Assembly: GCF_034702125.1 (NCBI RefSeq)
Contig: NC_085869.1
Location: 11,211,150 to 11,275,149 of the forward strand
Length of the DNA: 64,000 nt
Origin: Engraulis encrasicolus
Taxonomy: Eukaryota; Chordata; Actinopteri; Clupeiformes; Engraulidae
Reading direction: 5' to 3'
Shown: positions 49,263 to 62,239 of the stretch, piece after piece
Layout of the letters: every line of letters begins with the position of its first letter
Position numbering within the stretch: position 1 is the first letter of the stretch
Position numbers and translations under genes: made by a program
The notes under the pieces: model-generated
What the model was told of the DNA's origin: nothing
Database searches by the model: none
Seen by the model: only the letters and a program-made list of their open reading frames with translations

Positions 49263-50519
49263 ACTCTGAAACAAAAGAAACTGTAAGAATTGATGTACTG
49301 TAACTCTTAGACATAATGAACGTCATACATCTGCCACAAACGTCATCCAAGCAGCTTTTTGAATCGGCTGATGGCAGTGACTTCTCCAGACAGGTAGACC
49401 TGTTCCTCAGGGAAGTACCCTGTGTTGGAAGGAAACTGTGGCATGGGGTGCATTCCAATATGTGCACTCCCGTCCTCCACTTGTGCCTGTGGCCTCGTGT
49501 TTTGCTGACTACCCCGCCTCTGTGGAGAAAACAATTTAGTTTCCCCACTGTCAGCCTAGCTACAACAATTTTTGGGGGACTGTTCTTCATTCACCATCCC
49601 GATTGCAAATGAGAAAATGACATTGGAATTGTGCTTTTGCAAGATGTTGAATTAATTTTCTGTTGTCAGTAAAGTCATCATGAGGTCACAAGCAGGCAAG
49701 TGAGCAAGGGAGGACAGAAATCCAGATATTGGGATGCAGCCAGGGTTTAGGCTTTCTGAATTGGCTTTAGTGACACCTCTGATGTCTACGGAACAGGCCA
49801 TCCATCAATCCATGAGAGTGAGGCAACATCTTATTCCTTGGAAACCTCATCCCCTCGTTCCATCCAGGAGCAGCAACTGGGAAGGTTTTGTTTTCGTTTA
49901 AGTTTTCCAACGGTTTACTGTACATGCCTGGGATGGCATATTTATTTGCCGAATGGTCACTCACAAACATTTCTCTTGGAATTCTCAGAGTTGCGTTCTT
50001 TTAAATCCACACAAGACATACGTACAGGCAAAGTAAAGTGGAAACATTGCATAGAAATCACCTGTTTATGTTGGGGGAGGGTCAACATACATACACATTT
50101 ATATATATTTTAATATATATTCACTTCTTTCTGTCAGTTTGAAATTACTGCAAGTTTAACTCACGGTTACACTCCTGAGATGGTCCAACGCGTGGATATT
50201 TGGTTTGAAATGAAGAAGACAGTGAACTTACAACAGCCAACATATTTACTGTCCTGCAATTCCAGCTTTAAGCACATCAGTCGGACAGCACATCATCAAG
50301 TAAACAAACAAACAAACAAACAGAGAGAAACACCCTGAAAGTGTGCATGTGTGCATGTCTAATATGTGTTTGAATCAGCATGTCAATCATGGTCACATGA
50401 CAACAGAGAGGGCTAAAGATTGGATAAAGTGCATTATATGGAGATGATGACACTCTCAAACACCAACATACGACACAAGTCAGAGAAAAACAGACAGACA
50501 GACACACAACAGAGCGAAA

Positions 50520-50655
50520 CCACACACACACTTGAGCAGACACAGACACACAGACACACAGACACACACACAGATTAACAGACACACACACTTGAGCAGA
50601 CAGACACACACGCATGCGCACGCACGCACGCGCACGCGCACACGCACACACACCT
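50520..50655. repeat. Degenerate (CA)n-rich tract
   Basis: CACA runs are interspersed with GACAGACA and GCACGC variants, producing spurious Cys/Val-rich frames. Confidence 0.9.
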
Positions 50656-51362
50656 CTAGTTTGGTCTGACAGTGTTATCATCTGGCCTCTTCCTTCAGTA
50701 ACATAAAGATGACAGAATTACACACATAGATTTACACCAGTGACACCGCCATGCAGTTGGGGTGGGAAGATTTACAGTACGTCACCATCTCCTCGTAAAA
50801 GACAAGACCGGCCAGGTCCCACCTCACAACCCAAGCACATCTACTGTGCAATAGAGGCAGCCATTAGACATTACAGCACCAGGGCCCTGAATTAACTTTT
50901 TTTCCCCATCACCAGCCAAAATGGCTGCTAAATGTTGATTTCACTAGCCAAACACACACTGTGTGTGCATCCCAATATGTGACCTTGCCTCCTCCACTTG
51001 CCTCCTCCACTTGCTTCTCGTCATGATGACATCACTGACAACAGCATTATATTTAAATATCTTGCAAAAGCTCAATTGTAGAGTCTTTTTCTCATTTGCA
51101 ATTGGGATGGTGAATGAAAAACAGTCCCTCAAAAGTTGTTGTGGCGAGGCTGACAGCTGGGAAACTTTATTGTTTTCTCCACGGAGGAGGGGCCAGGAGG
51201 CGGGACGAGGAGACAAGCACAAGTGGAGGAGGCAAGGTCACATATTGGGATGCACCCTGGGTCAAAGTGGCTAGTAAGGTGGTCTTTTCTACCAATGAAA
51301 CCATTTCACCAGCATTTGGCCGGTTGGCTGGTGTTAATTTAGAGCCCTGGACATTATTATGA

Positions 51363-51711
51363 AGCCTGGCTCAAACTACATGACTATCGGCTTGATTCTC
51401 GACTGAAAAGCCCCTTACGACAATCGGTGGACCGTTACCCCCCAGGGCCATCGCAAGCGATTGTTGGTCAGGATTTCCTTGTCGTGTGCGACGTTCTAAG
51501 ACAGAACTTTGGCAGCTCAAAGAGTCACCGATCGCAAATCGTAGAAATCAAACAGTGTTTAATATTTGCGACTGGAAATGTAACGTCGGGCATCGTCTCG
51601 GTGGTTGCGAGCAAGGATTAGATTGACAGTTGCGATTCTCTTCTAGTGTGCGGTGCACCCCGACGTCAAAATCGGACACACAATCGGGAGTCGTGTAGTT
51701 TGAGCCTGGCT
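51363..51711. mobile_element. MITE with AAGCCTGGCTCAAACTAC ends
   Basis: AGCCTGGCTCAAACTACATG at the left and GTAGTTTGAGCCTGGCTT at the right are inverted repeats about 350 bp apart. The interior has ATCG-rich words and no gene. Confidence 0.65.
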
Positions 51712-52592
51712 TAAGTGGACAGCAGATAGACTAGTAGTATTCAGCAGGCGATAACTTAATAGTCCAAACGCAGAGGTGTGCATTAACGTAGGTGCATTGC
51801 TTAGGGGGTCATAAGCAGAAGTTGTAGTCCTACCCTATAATGGAAATGTAGTATAACCACCCATAAACCCATGTTTTATCTTGGTGAAATGAAATGCTAA
51901 ATGGAAATGTACATTTCTGGCCAACAAGTTTAAGGGGAAATGTTTTGACAGCATGAAATGACTTGTATATCTGAAATCTGTGAAGTAAATTAATGAGATG
52001 TCTACATGTACATTGACCATTATAGCGCTCTCTGCCATTAACAGCTATTTCCGCCATCTCTTTATGAGAGCACAGCAAAAATGACAGAGAGAAAAACAAA
52101 CAAAACAAAACAAAAACATCAGAAATGACAGCATACAACTACAGCTAGAGATACACGTTACACTTTCAGTTTGACACAGAAATATTTCAGTCACATGAAG
52201 GCTTGTGTTAGTTCGGGATACACGGACACATCACAAACATGCTTGTGCTCTCTTCCTCTCTCTGTCTCAATTTCAGTCACGCACGCACACACGCGCGCGC
52301 GCACACACACACACACACCAAGTGAATTTACCCATGACGTCATGAAATGACTGGACCATGCGGATTTGGAATGATTCCCAGACAAAGGCATCTGATCTCA
52401 GACTAACTAATGCACTTCACTTAACAAACTCCGCTCACCTCACTGCAATAAGACCTCCATCTCAACTCTACTCTGGACACTTAAGACTAGGAGTCCCTTT
52501 CAATACCTAACCTCCCATCCTCTCCGTTTGCTTGTGCTTGTGCATCCTAACTAGTGATGTGGGGCATGATGCCATTGCCAATGAAAGCTTTA

Positions 52593-52830
52593 TTAACCCA
52601 TTGGTCCTGGATGTTGCATAGGACATTTTTTAATTAAAAATGTTTGTATGTTAAAACTGAATTAACATGTTCTGATCAAAGAGGGGGGTCTTCGCTTTTA
52701 AATACAATTAGAATCTTGTTTTTAGATATTGAGATATTTAGGTTTTTATAGGCTGACAGTACCTTTTACCAAAAACGGCTTAGGCAATTAGCAGCCGTTC
52801 TTGCAGGTTTTTCAGGCATCAATGGGTTAA
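52593..52830. mobile_element. TTAA-flanked MITE (CCCATTG ends)
   Basis: TTAACCCATTGGTCC and the right end (CATCAATGGGTTAA) are inverted. It is the uninterrupted relative of 31694-37856 and lies inside a copy of the six-copy MITE family. Confidence 0.75.
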
Positions 52831-53862
52831 ATATCGCGCAAAACACAATTCAAAAGTAAATTTTCACATTTCCGATCAGGATGCAGAATGTTGTTGTTCT
52901 TAGGTTGACAGCAGGAAAACGTTCTCCACAGACGCGGTGCATCAGCGAAACACAAGGTCACAAGTAAAAGGAGAGGACACAAGGGTAGACATTGAGGACG
53001 CTCACTGACCTTCTAACTAAGCTTAATATTATGAGACATGAACATGGCCAAAGCCATTCTCTCTCTCTCTCCAACAGGGGGCGTTGACTTCTACTTTGGC
53101 ACATAAGGCAATAAAGCAAAGTAACTTAAAAGGCAAACACAGCAAAAACAGGCACTCAAGAACACAACATTACTTTGAGTCCAAAGAGAGCTCAACACAG
53201 AGTCCAATCAAAACACCTTTCCACATTCTGTAAAGTCACCTATTCCGTTCTGAGCAACCATTCCGCGCTATACACTGTTTCTTGAAAGCACCATTGCTAA
53301 CCAATTAGCTGCTTACTTGGTTGGCAATTGGAAATCGCAATGCAATCAAGCAACTTGCTAAATTAGTTAGCAACGACCTCGTTGCGAAACAGAACAATTT
53401 AGCAACAATACAGCAACATGAACATCCATTCGCCACGTCTGTGGAGGACATCTCACAAACTAAATGACAAACCACAAGAATAGATTTAGATGTCATTTCA
53501 GCAACAAACAACTTCCCAAAACATGTAAAAAAAAAAAAAAAAAACCCGTAACTATCAACTACACAAATAAAACCAAACCTTGGCCAAATAAAAATCCTCT
53601 ATTTTGGACGATATTAAAACAATCCTTTCAAATCGTTCTCAGCCTCCATGAGAAGCCCAAGAAGGGTTTGCACCTGAAACGTCTCGAAAAAACAAAAAAA
53701 AAACAAAAACAAAAAAACATCTTTTTATCTAGTTATTTCTTTGTCCTGCTCCCAGATCAGACGTTTGGATGTGCAAGCTTTTACCTACTACTTGAGCACA
53801 CGCACGCCTATGCCATGGTCCTGTATGCTGCTTCTATTCCACGCTGTTCACTGACCAACCCT

Positions 53863-54208
53863 TACCGCAGAGATACACCAGCGGCGATCTGAGCGAGTCG
53901 AGCGACGGAAGTAATTGACTTTGTATTGAATCGAGAGACAAAAGCGATTCTGGAGACTAGAGCGATTTGCGCGACGAGCGCGACAATTTGAAGTTGAAAT
54001 CTTTTCAACTTTCTATGACGCGGTTCGGCGACAAGCCGCGACAGCCAATGACTGTATAGAGGTCAGTGACCACAGCCAATGGGAATGCTTGAATGCTTTG
54101 CCTTCTGCCTGTACGGACATACTCTTGTCTCCTCAATCGCTCGTATCGCTTGCTGCTACACTCTGTTGCTTGAATCGCGTCACCGCTGGTGTATCTCTGC
54201 GGTTACCC
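53863..54208. mobile_element. MITE with CGCAGAGATACACCAGCGG ends
   Basis: ACCGCAGAGATACACCAGCG and its inverse (CGCTGGTGTATCTCTGCGGT) bound about 345 bp rich in GCGA words. Target duplication not resolved. Confidence 0.7.
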
Positions 54209-54533
54209 TGCATTCACACTGGCACCGGCCGTCAACCGCAATAATTGACTTGGGCGAAGAAAAGCACTGTAGGGACCAATTGGCTCCATTGCCACAGCCA
54301 AAAAAAAATTCAGAACGTTCAACTTTGATGTTTGCGGCAGCCAATCGCGTCTATAGATGTAAGCCCATTCTGTCAGATACTCCTTCTGGCAACAGCAATG
54401 GAGGGTGCCTGCCAGTCTGAACGAAGAGTAAGGTCCCTTGTTTTCTATGCCTGCACTACGGCAGGTTTCCCTTGATGCCAGCACATTCGACTCTCCATCT
54501 TGCACTACTTTCGAAGACTGAGACTGACTCACT

Positions 54534-54712
54534 AGCCCTGCCGTGGCCAAACGGTAGGGCACTCGTCTACCATGCGGCTGACCAAGGGTTCGATTCCCGG
54601 CCCGGGTCCTTTGCCGGCCCTTCCCCGTCTCTCCTTCCCCACTCGCTTCCTGTCACCACCTTCACTGTCCTGTCATAAGTAAAGTTAAAAAGACCAAAAA
54701 ATATATCCTTAA
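54534..54712 (+). mobile_element. tRNA-derived SINE, family A (second copy)
   Basis: It shares GCCCTGCCGTGGCCAAACGG, the B box GGTTCGATTCC and the GGCCCGGGTC block with the copy at 1167-1325. It ends with a TCATAAGTAAAGT tail and A-rich tract. Confidence 0.7.
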
Positions 54713-54715
54713 AAA

Positions 54716-56428
54716 AGAAAAAGAGACTGACTCACTGACTGCCTGACCGGCCTAATCTGACTGACCAACTGAGCACGTCTAGCTGCTGGGGGAGTCCGTG
54801 TTGTGATTCCAGTGTGGAGTGGCAGACAGTTAAAGTGATGAGGTAGAACAAACACATGCTTCAGAGTCAGCTGGTGAAGATGGTCACCAAACACTGGATG
54901 ATTGCTTTATCTGACAGAAGAGGACGAGTTCATTCGCGCCACAACAATAACAACGATCACGTGCTCGCACACACAGAGGCAAGTATTCAGTTCACACATG
55001 CATACACACATACACGTAGGCACACAGTCAACTCTGACAGAACCAAGAAGCACAAGACAGGCCGTGTTAGCATATTGTTTTCATGACGACAGCATAACAT
55101 AGAGTATGTCTTAGGGTTACTTCAGTCCAGTCAAGTAATAGTGCCACGGAAGTTCTTTCTCTGAGGGTCAGAGACACAGCTGCAGCATGGCTGCCATTTC
55201 GAGCTGCTCCAAGTCACTCCAGTGTTCCATTACACCAGCACGCTAGCTATTGCTAGCGACACAGAACTTAACATAAAAATCATTGGCTTCTTATTTCGCG
55301 TTTCGCAATTACAGATACTCTTGCACAGGGACCAGAAATCAAGGAATTCCAGTTGTGACTATACAGGATATTAAAGACTGTGAAATCAATAAAAAAATTA
55401 TAATTCGGAAGTGAAAAAAGACACTTTTATAAATTACTTAAAACTGAATCAAAATTTCAGATCTGATTCGTCGGTTTCCGACTGCAAGCTAATTTCAAAG
55501 ACGAAAAAAAAAATATCCAAATAGTCTGAAGCTGTTGTCAAGGATCTGACATGTACTACGTAGTCCAGCTGTTAATGGTGAAACAAAAAACAATTATTGA
55601 AAACAATAAACAAACAAAGAAACAAAAAATAGCGGTTGATAGATTGCACGTCACCCAAGGATCAACAGGTAGACATGACACACTACAGTGATTCGTTATC
55701 TCAGATGAACAAACGCTTAACTCTTATTGCTGATTTGCTTACAAAATATAGACTATACGAGAGACTGAACAGTAACTGAATTCTTTCGGAAAATATTAAA
55801 TCCAATATTGCCCACAGCATTTGTTTTCTCTCCAATGGCTGGGCACATTTTCAACTCAAAGCGTCTCTCTCTCTCGATCTGTCTCTTTCCCTCACTCTCT
55901 CTTCCTCACACTGGACACATGGAATGCTGAATTGGGTCTGCAGAAGGTTTCGTCCTGCAGACGAGAGACAAGGTAAGAGTTAGGTAGACTAAGGGGGCGC
56001 CACAGCGCCAACAAGGATGGCTTTCCTCCGTGTTGTGTTGTGTTATACCACATATACCACAGACCAGGACAGCGAGGTCTTCTGCCGTCCTCGTCCTTGA
56101 GTCATTGGTGGTGGGTTCAGATGTTCTGAAACAACATGCATAACCTGAGGCCCCACCACTGAGGCTGCAGCCTCCACCACCCCCATCCAACTCCACCTGG
56201 TCAGCCTTCCACTTACTAACACCCCCCCCTGTGTGTGCCCACCAGCAGAGAAGGGGCACCCTGTCACGGGGAGCCAAAGATGACGACATGGCTGCTGAGG
56301 AACAGCAGGTGGAAAAGTAGACAGTCTTGGTACTAGTACTGTAGGTTCGAGTCTGTCTGCCTATATACATATTGTAAAGACTGAATGACTGTGTGGGTGT
56401 GTTGTGGTGGAGGGGTGGGCGCACTACA
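54716..56428. other. Probable 3' UTR or intergenic DNA downstream of the 56-kb gene
   Basis: No supported coding exon was seen. An open frame at 55906-56616 on the minus strand overlaps the real exon in another frame and is a shadow. The transcript end was not located. Confidence 0.4.
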
Positions 56429-57468
56429 CTACACCTGCGATACGAGCTGCATGTTGAAGCTCGGCGAGCGTGACGACTTGGTGAGTGGCGCTCCAGGCGG
56501 AGGCAGCAGCTCCAGGCTCCCTCCCGCACCTCCTCCTGGCCGGCTCGCCAAGTGCTCCTCCTGCAGGCTTGTGGTGGAGTGACGATGGCTACCTCCAGGA
56601 GCCAGCCCATCTTCATCCCTGCCCACGCCTGCCAATTCCAAGCCTAGGGAGCCCCCGATACCCCCGCCAACTCCCCCCACCCCGGCCCCAACCCCGACGC
56701 TGCTCCCGTTCAGGCTGGTGTCCGTGGGGTCCAGAGAGTGACTGGAAGAGGTGCTGGCCGTGCGGTTGCGGGTCTGGTCCAGGTCCAGGTCTGGGCCGGT
56801 AGCGGTAGTGGGTAGGCTCGGGGCCCGCTGCATAGGAATCAGCTCGATGTCGTCCAGCTCGATCACATCGTCCAGGACCAACGGGGATGGGGAAGGTGGG
56901 GGTGGAGGGGAGGGCTTGGCAGGGGGAGAGGCACGGGCAGGGGGAGAGGCACGGGCAGGGCGCTGGGGCACAGGCATGGGTGGGGAAGGCGATGGAGGGG
57001 GAGTCTGCTGCTGGATGTGGTGGTGGTGTTGGTGCTGTTGTTGTTGTTGTTGTTGGTGGTGGTGGTGCCTGCGTGGGGGTGGGGTGGGCTCGGGTGTCAC
57101 CGATACAGACACTCGTGGTGGCTCTTTGTGTTTCTCCAGCGGTGGCAGCAGTGGTGGGGGCATGTCGCGCTCTTTATCCTTATCCTTGTCCTTTTCCCTC
57201 TCCTTGTCTTTGTCTTTGTCTTTCTCCTTGTCCCGGGACAGTCGGCTCATCACGCTCTTCTTCACACTGGAGCTGCCCCCGCCGCCGCCGCCGCTGCTCT
57301 TCTGGCTGCCGCTGCTGGCCCGGGTGATGCCGCCCCGACTGCTGCCGCTGGCGCTGGGCTTTGGGGCGGCGCTGCTGGGCTGGCTGCTGTTCGACGCGCC
57401 CGAAGAGAAGCCCTCGTCCGGATCGTTCAGGTTGAAGGACTCCTCTCCTCCGCTAATGCCGTCCACAT
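56429..57468 (-). CDS. Terminal exon of an unidentified gene: Pro/His/Gln/Gly-rich tail
   Basis: The acceptor GGCGCCACAG opens a 345-codon frame to a TAG. In order the peptide has an acidic start (GEESFNLNDPDEGFSS), Ser-rich and poly-Gly runs, a Lys/Asp/Glu repeat (DKEKDKDKDKE), a His/Gln tract, Pro-rich SH3/WW-like segments, a VLDDVIELDDIELIP patch, a Gly-rich run and the C-terminus NMQLVSQV. Ser-Gln-Val fits a class I PDZ ligand (S/T-x-V), as found on membrane or synaptic scaffold partners. High GC and CpG contrast with the AT-rich surroundings. There is no in-frame ATG near the start, so upstream exons are needed. I do not recognise the family. Confidence 0.75.
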
Positions 57469-58064
57469 CTGTGGCGCCGCCGGAGAAGAAGAGAGAAGCA
57501 CAGAAGACACAAAAGGGGAGGAGGAAAAGACAGAGAGATTGTGGAGGGGGGAGAGGGAGAGAAAAAGACAGGGAGCAACAAAAGAATGTTATGTAGAGAG
57601 ACGTGAGGTAACGGTTTGGGCTGTTTCATAGGAATGTGGCCTAATGTTCACATCTTCCAAACTTTGAAGGAGAAAAAGGGGAGAAAATAATTTTGAATGC
57701 CATTTTAATCTTGAAATGGATTGCCTATAGAAAAATGCCCTTTTACACTGACTATGAACGCTAGTCATGTTGAGCAGCCTATTTAAAAACGTTTTAAAAA
57801 CTTCCAAATTGTATTTTGACACAAACACTTCCAACACGTAATTCTGAACGCCCTATTTCCTTTGCACAGACCAAATGACAAAACAATCAGTCAGAAGAGG
57901 ATGAAAACCAGATTGAAGTTATCTACATGTAAGCCCAGCCTAAAAAATAATTATATATATATAAAAAAACAGCAATGGACTATGTAATGGCCACGCAGCA
58001 ATCAGGCTACCCCATCAGCACAGCTCTCTAATGCAATTATCCTCTCTGACAAATAATGCTCGAC

Positions 58065-58121
58065 CTTGTGAGCCGGCGCTGACGCCGCTGTCTGTGTCCA
58101 GGGACGACACAGAGGCCGCCG
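58065..58121 (-). CDS. Candidate upstream exon of the 56-kb gene
   Basis: CTAACTAG acceptor, 57 nt encoding AASVSSLDTDSGVSAGSQ, then a GTCGAG donor. It is phase 1-1 and joins 57468 in frame (Asp-Val-Asp-Gly). The locally high GC fits a coding exon. Confidence 0.55.
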
Positions 58122-58437
58122 CTAGTTAGGCCTCAATCTCAACACAATTTACTCCTCAGCTGGTGCTGATGAATTTCTTATCCCTTGTCTGAATGGTAAG
58201 CAGCCGGGATGGGCACATTTTTTACTGCAGTCGATGCTACTGTCGTCGCAGAGTAAATAAATAAATAAACAAATAAATAAACAAATAAATGTGCTTAATG
58301 TTGACTGGCAATCAAAGCGTTTCGAAATGGGGTGAACTCTCCATGAGGGAGGTGAGCGATGCGCTTGCTCCCTGCTGGCATTTGGGGACGTTTTACTCAA
58401 ATCTGGCCACAATTTAAATTGGACGATTTATCTAAGG

Positions 58438-58645
58438 CAGTGTTTCCCAACCTTTTTTGTAATGCGTACCCCCTAAGCATCTTAGTTGTGCCATGAGTAC
58501 CCCCTAATTAATTTTCTATATAATTTTCTCAGTCCTGATGTGGCTGCTCCATACATTTGTTATAATAATAACACTTTTCCAAGTACCCCCTGCAGTGTGC
58601 TCGCGTACCCCTAGTGGTACACGTACCCCTGGTTGGGAAACACTG
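58438..58645. mobile_element. hAT-type MITE (CAGTGTTTCCCAACC ends)
   Basis: CAGTGTTTCCCAACC and GGTTGGGAAACACTG are perfect inverted ends, with an exact 8-bp duplication ATCTAAGG (58430-58437 and 58646-58653). Confidence 0.88.
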
Positions 58646-58653
58646 ATCTAAGG

Positions 58654-61521
58654 GGATGTGAGCTGCCAATAGCTACAAAAACAGAGAAGTGAAAAATGAC
58701 TAATACAGCCAATGATTTTGAAATAAACACATTTTGTCATCCAATGACAACTGGAAATAACTAAACTCTAGCTAACCAGACATTCAATTATTCCATTTAA
58801 TAATTAATAATTAATAATAATTTAATAATTAGAGTGGCAAAGCATATTTAGAACAAACAAAAGACATTAAGAAAACATTAAAATCCAAATACAGTCTTCC
58901 CGTGCCGCAAGCTGAAAAAAGGGGAAACAGAGAAAAGACAAAGTTGAGTCAAAACAGAAAACGAAAGAGCGAGACAGAAACTTTGGACAAAACTTTGGAC
59001 GTCAAGCGAACAAACAAACAAAGGCCGGTTCTTCACGCTAGTCATGCAGTTTTTAAAAGCAAGCAAAGGATATAAAAGCAGGTCACTGGATCACAGTCTT
59101 CCAAGGGAAACAAGGAATACTTTGAAAAAAAGGAAATGAAAGAGAAAGAAAATTTAGGTAAGGGAGAAAAAAACAGGAAGAGTGCAAAACAGAGGAAGAG
59201 GACATGCACATGGTAGGTAAACATCAGCACTCATGCCCTCCTGTCAGTTCCTCACTGACTGACAGACTGACTGACTGACTGACTGCACGTCCGCCAATTA
59301 GGCCGAGAGAGGAACAAGAGAAAAGAACGAAACAAAAAGCCTTCTTCTGGACAGCTGTCAGCCAGGCCCGTCTTCTCAGACATCAGACAGACAATCTCTC
59401 TCAAGCACACACACAGCCCAGACTGCCGGTGTTGTGTTGATATGAGCTACCTGTCGACTGGAGCTACCAAGTAATTGCAACACACTACAAGAGCTCCTCT
59501 ATGGGTCAGAGTTTGGGTTTGGGTTTGAGTTATGTTAACGGTAGCTCACCTCGACAAAGCTGATCATCTCAACAGAACACCGTCTCACAATAGAACAGGC
59601 AACAGAGGTGAGGTGGGGTGAGGTTGATCTCGTAACAAGTTCTTGTCTGGTTTTAACACAGCTGAGATGGCGAGATGGAGTCGCAGTACTGAGAGAGATA
59701 AAGTGAGATGCACCAATTTCTCCCTTCCTCATATTTACAGCAGCTAATAAGGGAGACGAGCTGGTTGTAGATCACTAGCATTTGTCCATTGAGATACATA
59801 ATACTGACGAAAACAGTGCCAGAAAGTAACTAGGCAACAACGCTGGCCTGATGGAAAAAAGACAAATGTTCGCATTGTTCCGTTTTTCAATTTTAAAAGA
59901 TGAAAAATATCTTGTGGTTATTCCTGCAGATTAAAAGTCCAGTCATTAAGAAAAGCCTTGAGATCAGAGGTAAGAGGAGGCAGGAGAGGTGGAAAGCCCT
60001 CCCCTACCCCTGACTACTCTACTCCCAACATAAATGCCCAGCTGCAGACCAGAGACTAAACAGGATACCCTGAGTTTATTGCTTCAGGCAGAGTCTTAAT
60101 GGAGTGGACCTCTCCCCCACACACCCAAAATGTCCACATGGGGTCTGAGAGGAGAGGCCACCACAACCCTGCAGACCGCAGATACTGTAGGCCAGGAAGA
60201 TCAAAAGTACTGGCGCAGAGGTGGGTTGAGATCAGGAGTCTTTGAGAGAGAAAAAAAAACAAAAAACAAAAAACAATTAGGAGCAAAAAAAATTGACATC
60301 CTGTTGGTCTTGCTTCTTTGCCGTTTTTTCCCCCCGCGCTTGTTCTGATTTGTTTCATCCTCTGGAGAGGTTGTACACTGTATGTGTGAAACTGGAGCTT
60401 GTGTCTGCATGCACATGCGTCGAGACAGGGCTGCCTCACATGGCGGCAGTGGGGGTTGAGGGGGACAGCTAGATCTCACTCACTGAGCATGCTCCCAAAA
60501 AAAAAAAGAAAGTAAAGTGAAAACAAAAACAGGAAGGGAGAGAGATTGTTGGAACAGGCCAATGTGTGAAGGCCACTAGTGGAGATCAGAAGGGCCTATG
60601 TTCCCCAGGGGGGTGTGTCTGTTTATCACATGGCACCGTGATGGCCACACACACATACAGTATACACTGTAAGCTATGCCCTTGCTCATCGGTAGCAATT
60701 CCAGGCAACACCACCAGAGGTGCTAGCAGTGCTCAAGTCCTTTGTGGGTGGGGGCGAGTGTGTCTCTACGTAGTCTTCTAGAGAAACTACCTTCACACTT
60801 GCCATCTACTTGTCACTTAGCAGACAGACATCTAATTTGTCCATTAGAGCCTCCAGGGTGATGAAGGGCAACCGGACGCCATTCTGCTCTTTGCACGGAC
60901 ACGATACGGCTGCTGTGATGAAGCGTCAGTCAGGCCAGGAGAGCCTGGGGGAGATCCTCTTATTGGGCATGCTCAGTTAGTGACACTAGGGTATCGCTCT
61001 TGAAGCAGATGACGTCACAAGGCAAGACAGGCCTGAGGCTGAGAGATGGCGACATGGAAGGAGGTTGAGGGTGTTTGGGGGTAGTGGAGGGGGGTGTTTC
61101 ATGCAGAGGGGTGGTTATCTGGCCTACATCTCGCCCCAAACCCAGAAATAAAACCAGCTTGTCGATTGGCACAGGAGAGTGTGTCGTTTTTCTCTCTTTT
61201 TTCCCCCCCAAAGGAGGTGGCTCTAGTCTAGTACACGGCCAAGCTTCGAGAAAGGAAATTGGGTCATGGGATTGGGGGAGTTGCATTGTCAGCACAGCAG
61301 CCTGACGTGGAGGAGCCAGATGAGTTAGTGGAGCCCAGGAACAGCGAGCACAGGTAAGAAGCCCCCCTACCCAGCCCCTCCCCCCCCACCAACATAAATA
61401 AAGCAGGGTACAAGTGCAGAGGGAGGGGTCCGAGACCCCTCCCTGTTCTCTATGGTCAGCGCTACCCTCACCCCCAACCATCACCACCCTGCCAACCCTA
61501 TGGTACCGCCCGTCCGCCTAC
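58654..61521. other. Intron-like stretch without supported exons
   Basis: Short frames occur, but none has paired splice signals in the gene's phase. A GACT array lies near 59262-59284. Exons here could have been missed. Confidence 0.4.
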
Positions 61522-61668
61522 CCTCGTGAGTGACCGCGAGAATGTCGACGTGACACCGCCCTCCTCGCTCCTGATTGGTCAGCTTGTCCTGGTGGGCGGT
61601 GGCGGTGTTGTGTCGGCGGGTATTGACGGTGAGGCAAAGCTCTTCCTCGGTGGAGTAGTCAAAACAGG
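61522..61668 (-). CDS. Candidate upstream exon of the 56-kb gene
   Basis: CTACCCAG acceptor, 147 nt in phase 1-1, then a GTAGGC donor. The peptide CFDYSTEEELCLTVNTRRHN continues with DKLTNQERGGRCHVDIL. It is GC-rich and non-repetitive. It joins 58121 in frame, but other exons may lie between. Family not recognised. Confidence 0.5.
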
Positions 61669-62157
61669 CTGGGTAGTCAACGACAAACAAACAACAACAA
61701 CAAGAGGGGACGAGACACGGGGTGGGCCTTAGTGATGGGAGACTCGGCAAAGAGGCTGGGAAGGATCTCATGAATGATAAAACAACATCAAATCAATCGA
61801 GTCAAGGCACAGTAATGCTCACTCACACAGTATTGCATAATACACAGATCCACACACATACACACACACACATACACACGCACCGGAAAATACTGCAAAA
61901 GAAGCAGTGAGCCGGAAAACAAAAATGAACACTTCAAAAGGCACACAGACAAAAGAGAAATACAGATAACAGGAGACAGTGAATAGCCGGCAACAGAACA
62001 GCAGCAAAAAGATAAACACCATTACAAGATGCATAACGAAAACATAAGCATCTCGTAATGACAGCACGAAATATAAGACGGCACACACACACATCAAAAA
62101 CTGATGGAAATGCAGCTTATTCTGGCATAGAGGGAGAGAGGGGGAGCGACAGCGAGC

Positions 62158-62164
62158 AAGAGAG

Positions 62165-62229
<65 letters not shown>
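62158..62229. repeat. (GA)n microsatellite
   Basis: About 30 GA units with AAGAGAGC edges. Confidence 0.93.

Positions 62230-62239
<10 letters not shown>

Larger units (their letters stand above)
46950..53005. repeat. Cluster of six copies of one MITE family
   Basis: Copies lie near 46950-47235, 47236-47500, 47820-48075, 49445-49740, 50965-51260 and 52490-53005. Shared words are CCAATATG(T)GCACTCCCGTCC, GTGGAGAAAACAAT, CACAACAACTTTTGGGGGAC, TTCACCATCCCAATTGCAAA and a CATATTGG inverted end. Orientation varies, and the sixth copy is split by the TTAA element at 52593-52830. Confidence 0.68.

Noticed and set aside
55906..57631. Large open frames on both strands across the 56-57 kb GC-rich exon (e.g. 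56751-57596 plus, 55906-56616 minus)
   Set aside because: GC-rich repeats keep several frames open; only 56429-57468 minus has an acceptor, matching phase and plausible composition.
60056..60479. Two minus-strand frames of 92 and 127 aa
   Set aside because: They overlap in different frames, include A-rich low-complexity sequence and lack paired splice signals in phase.
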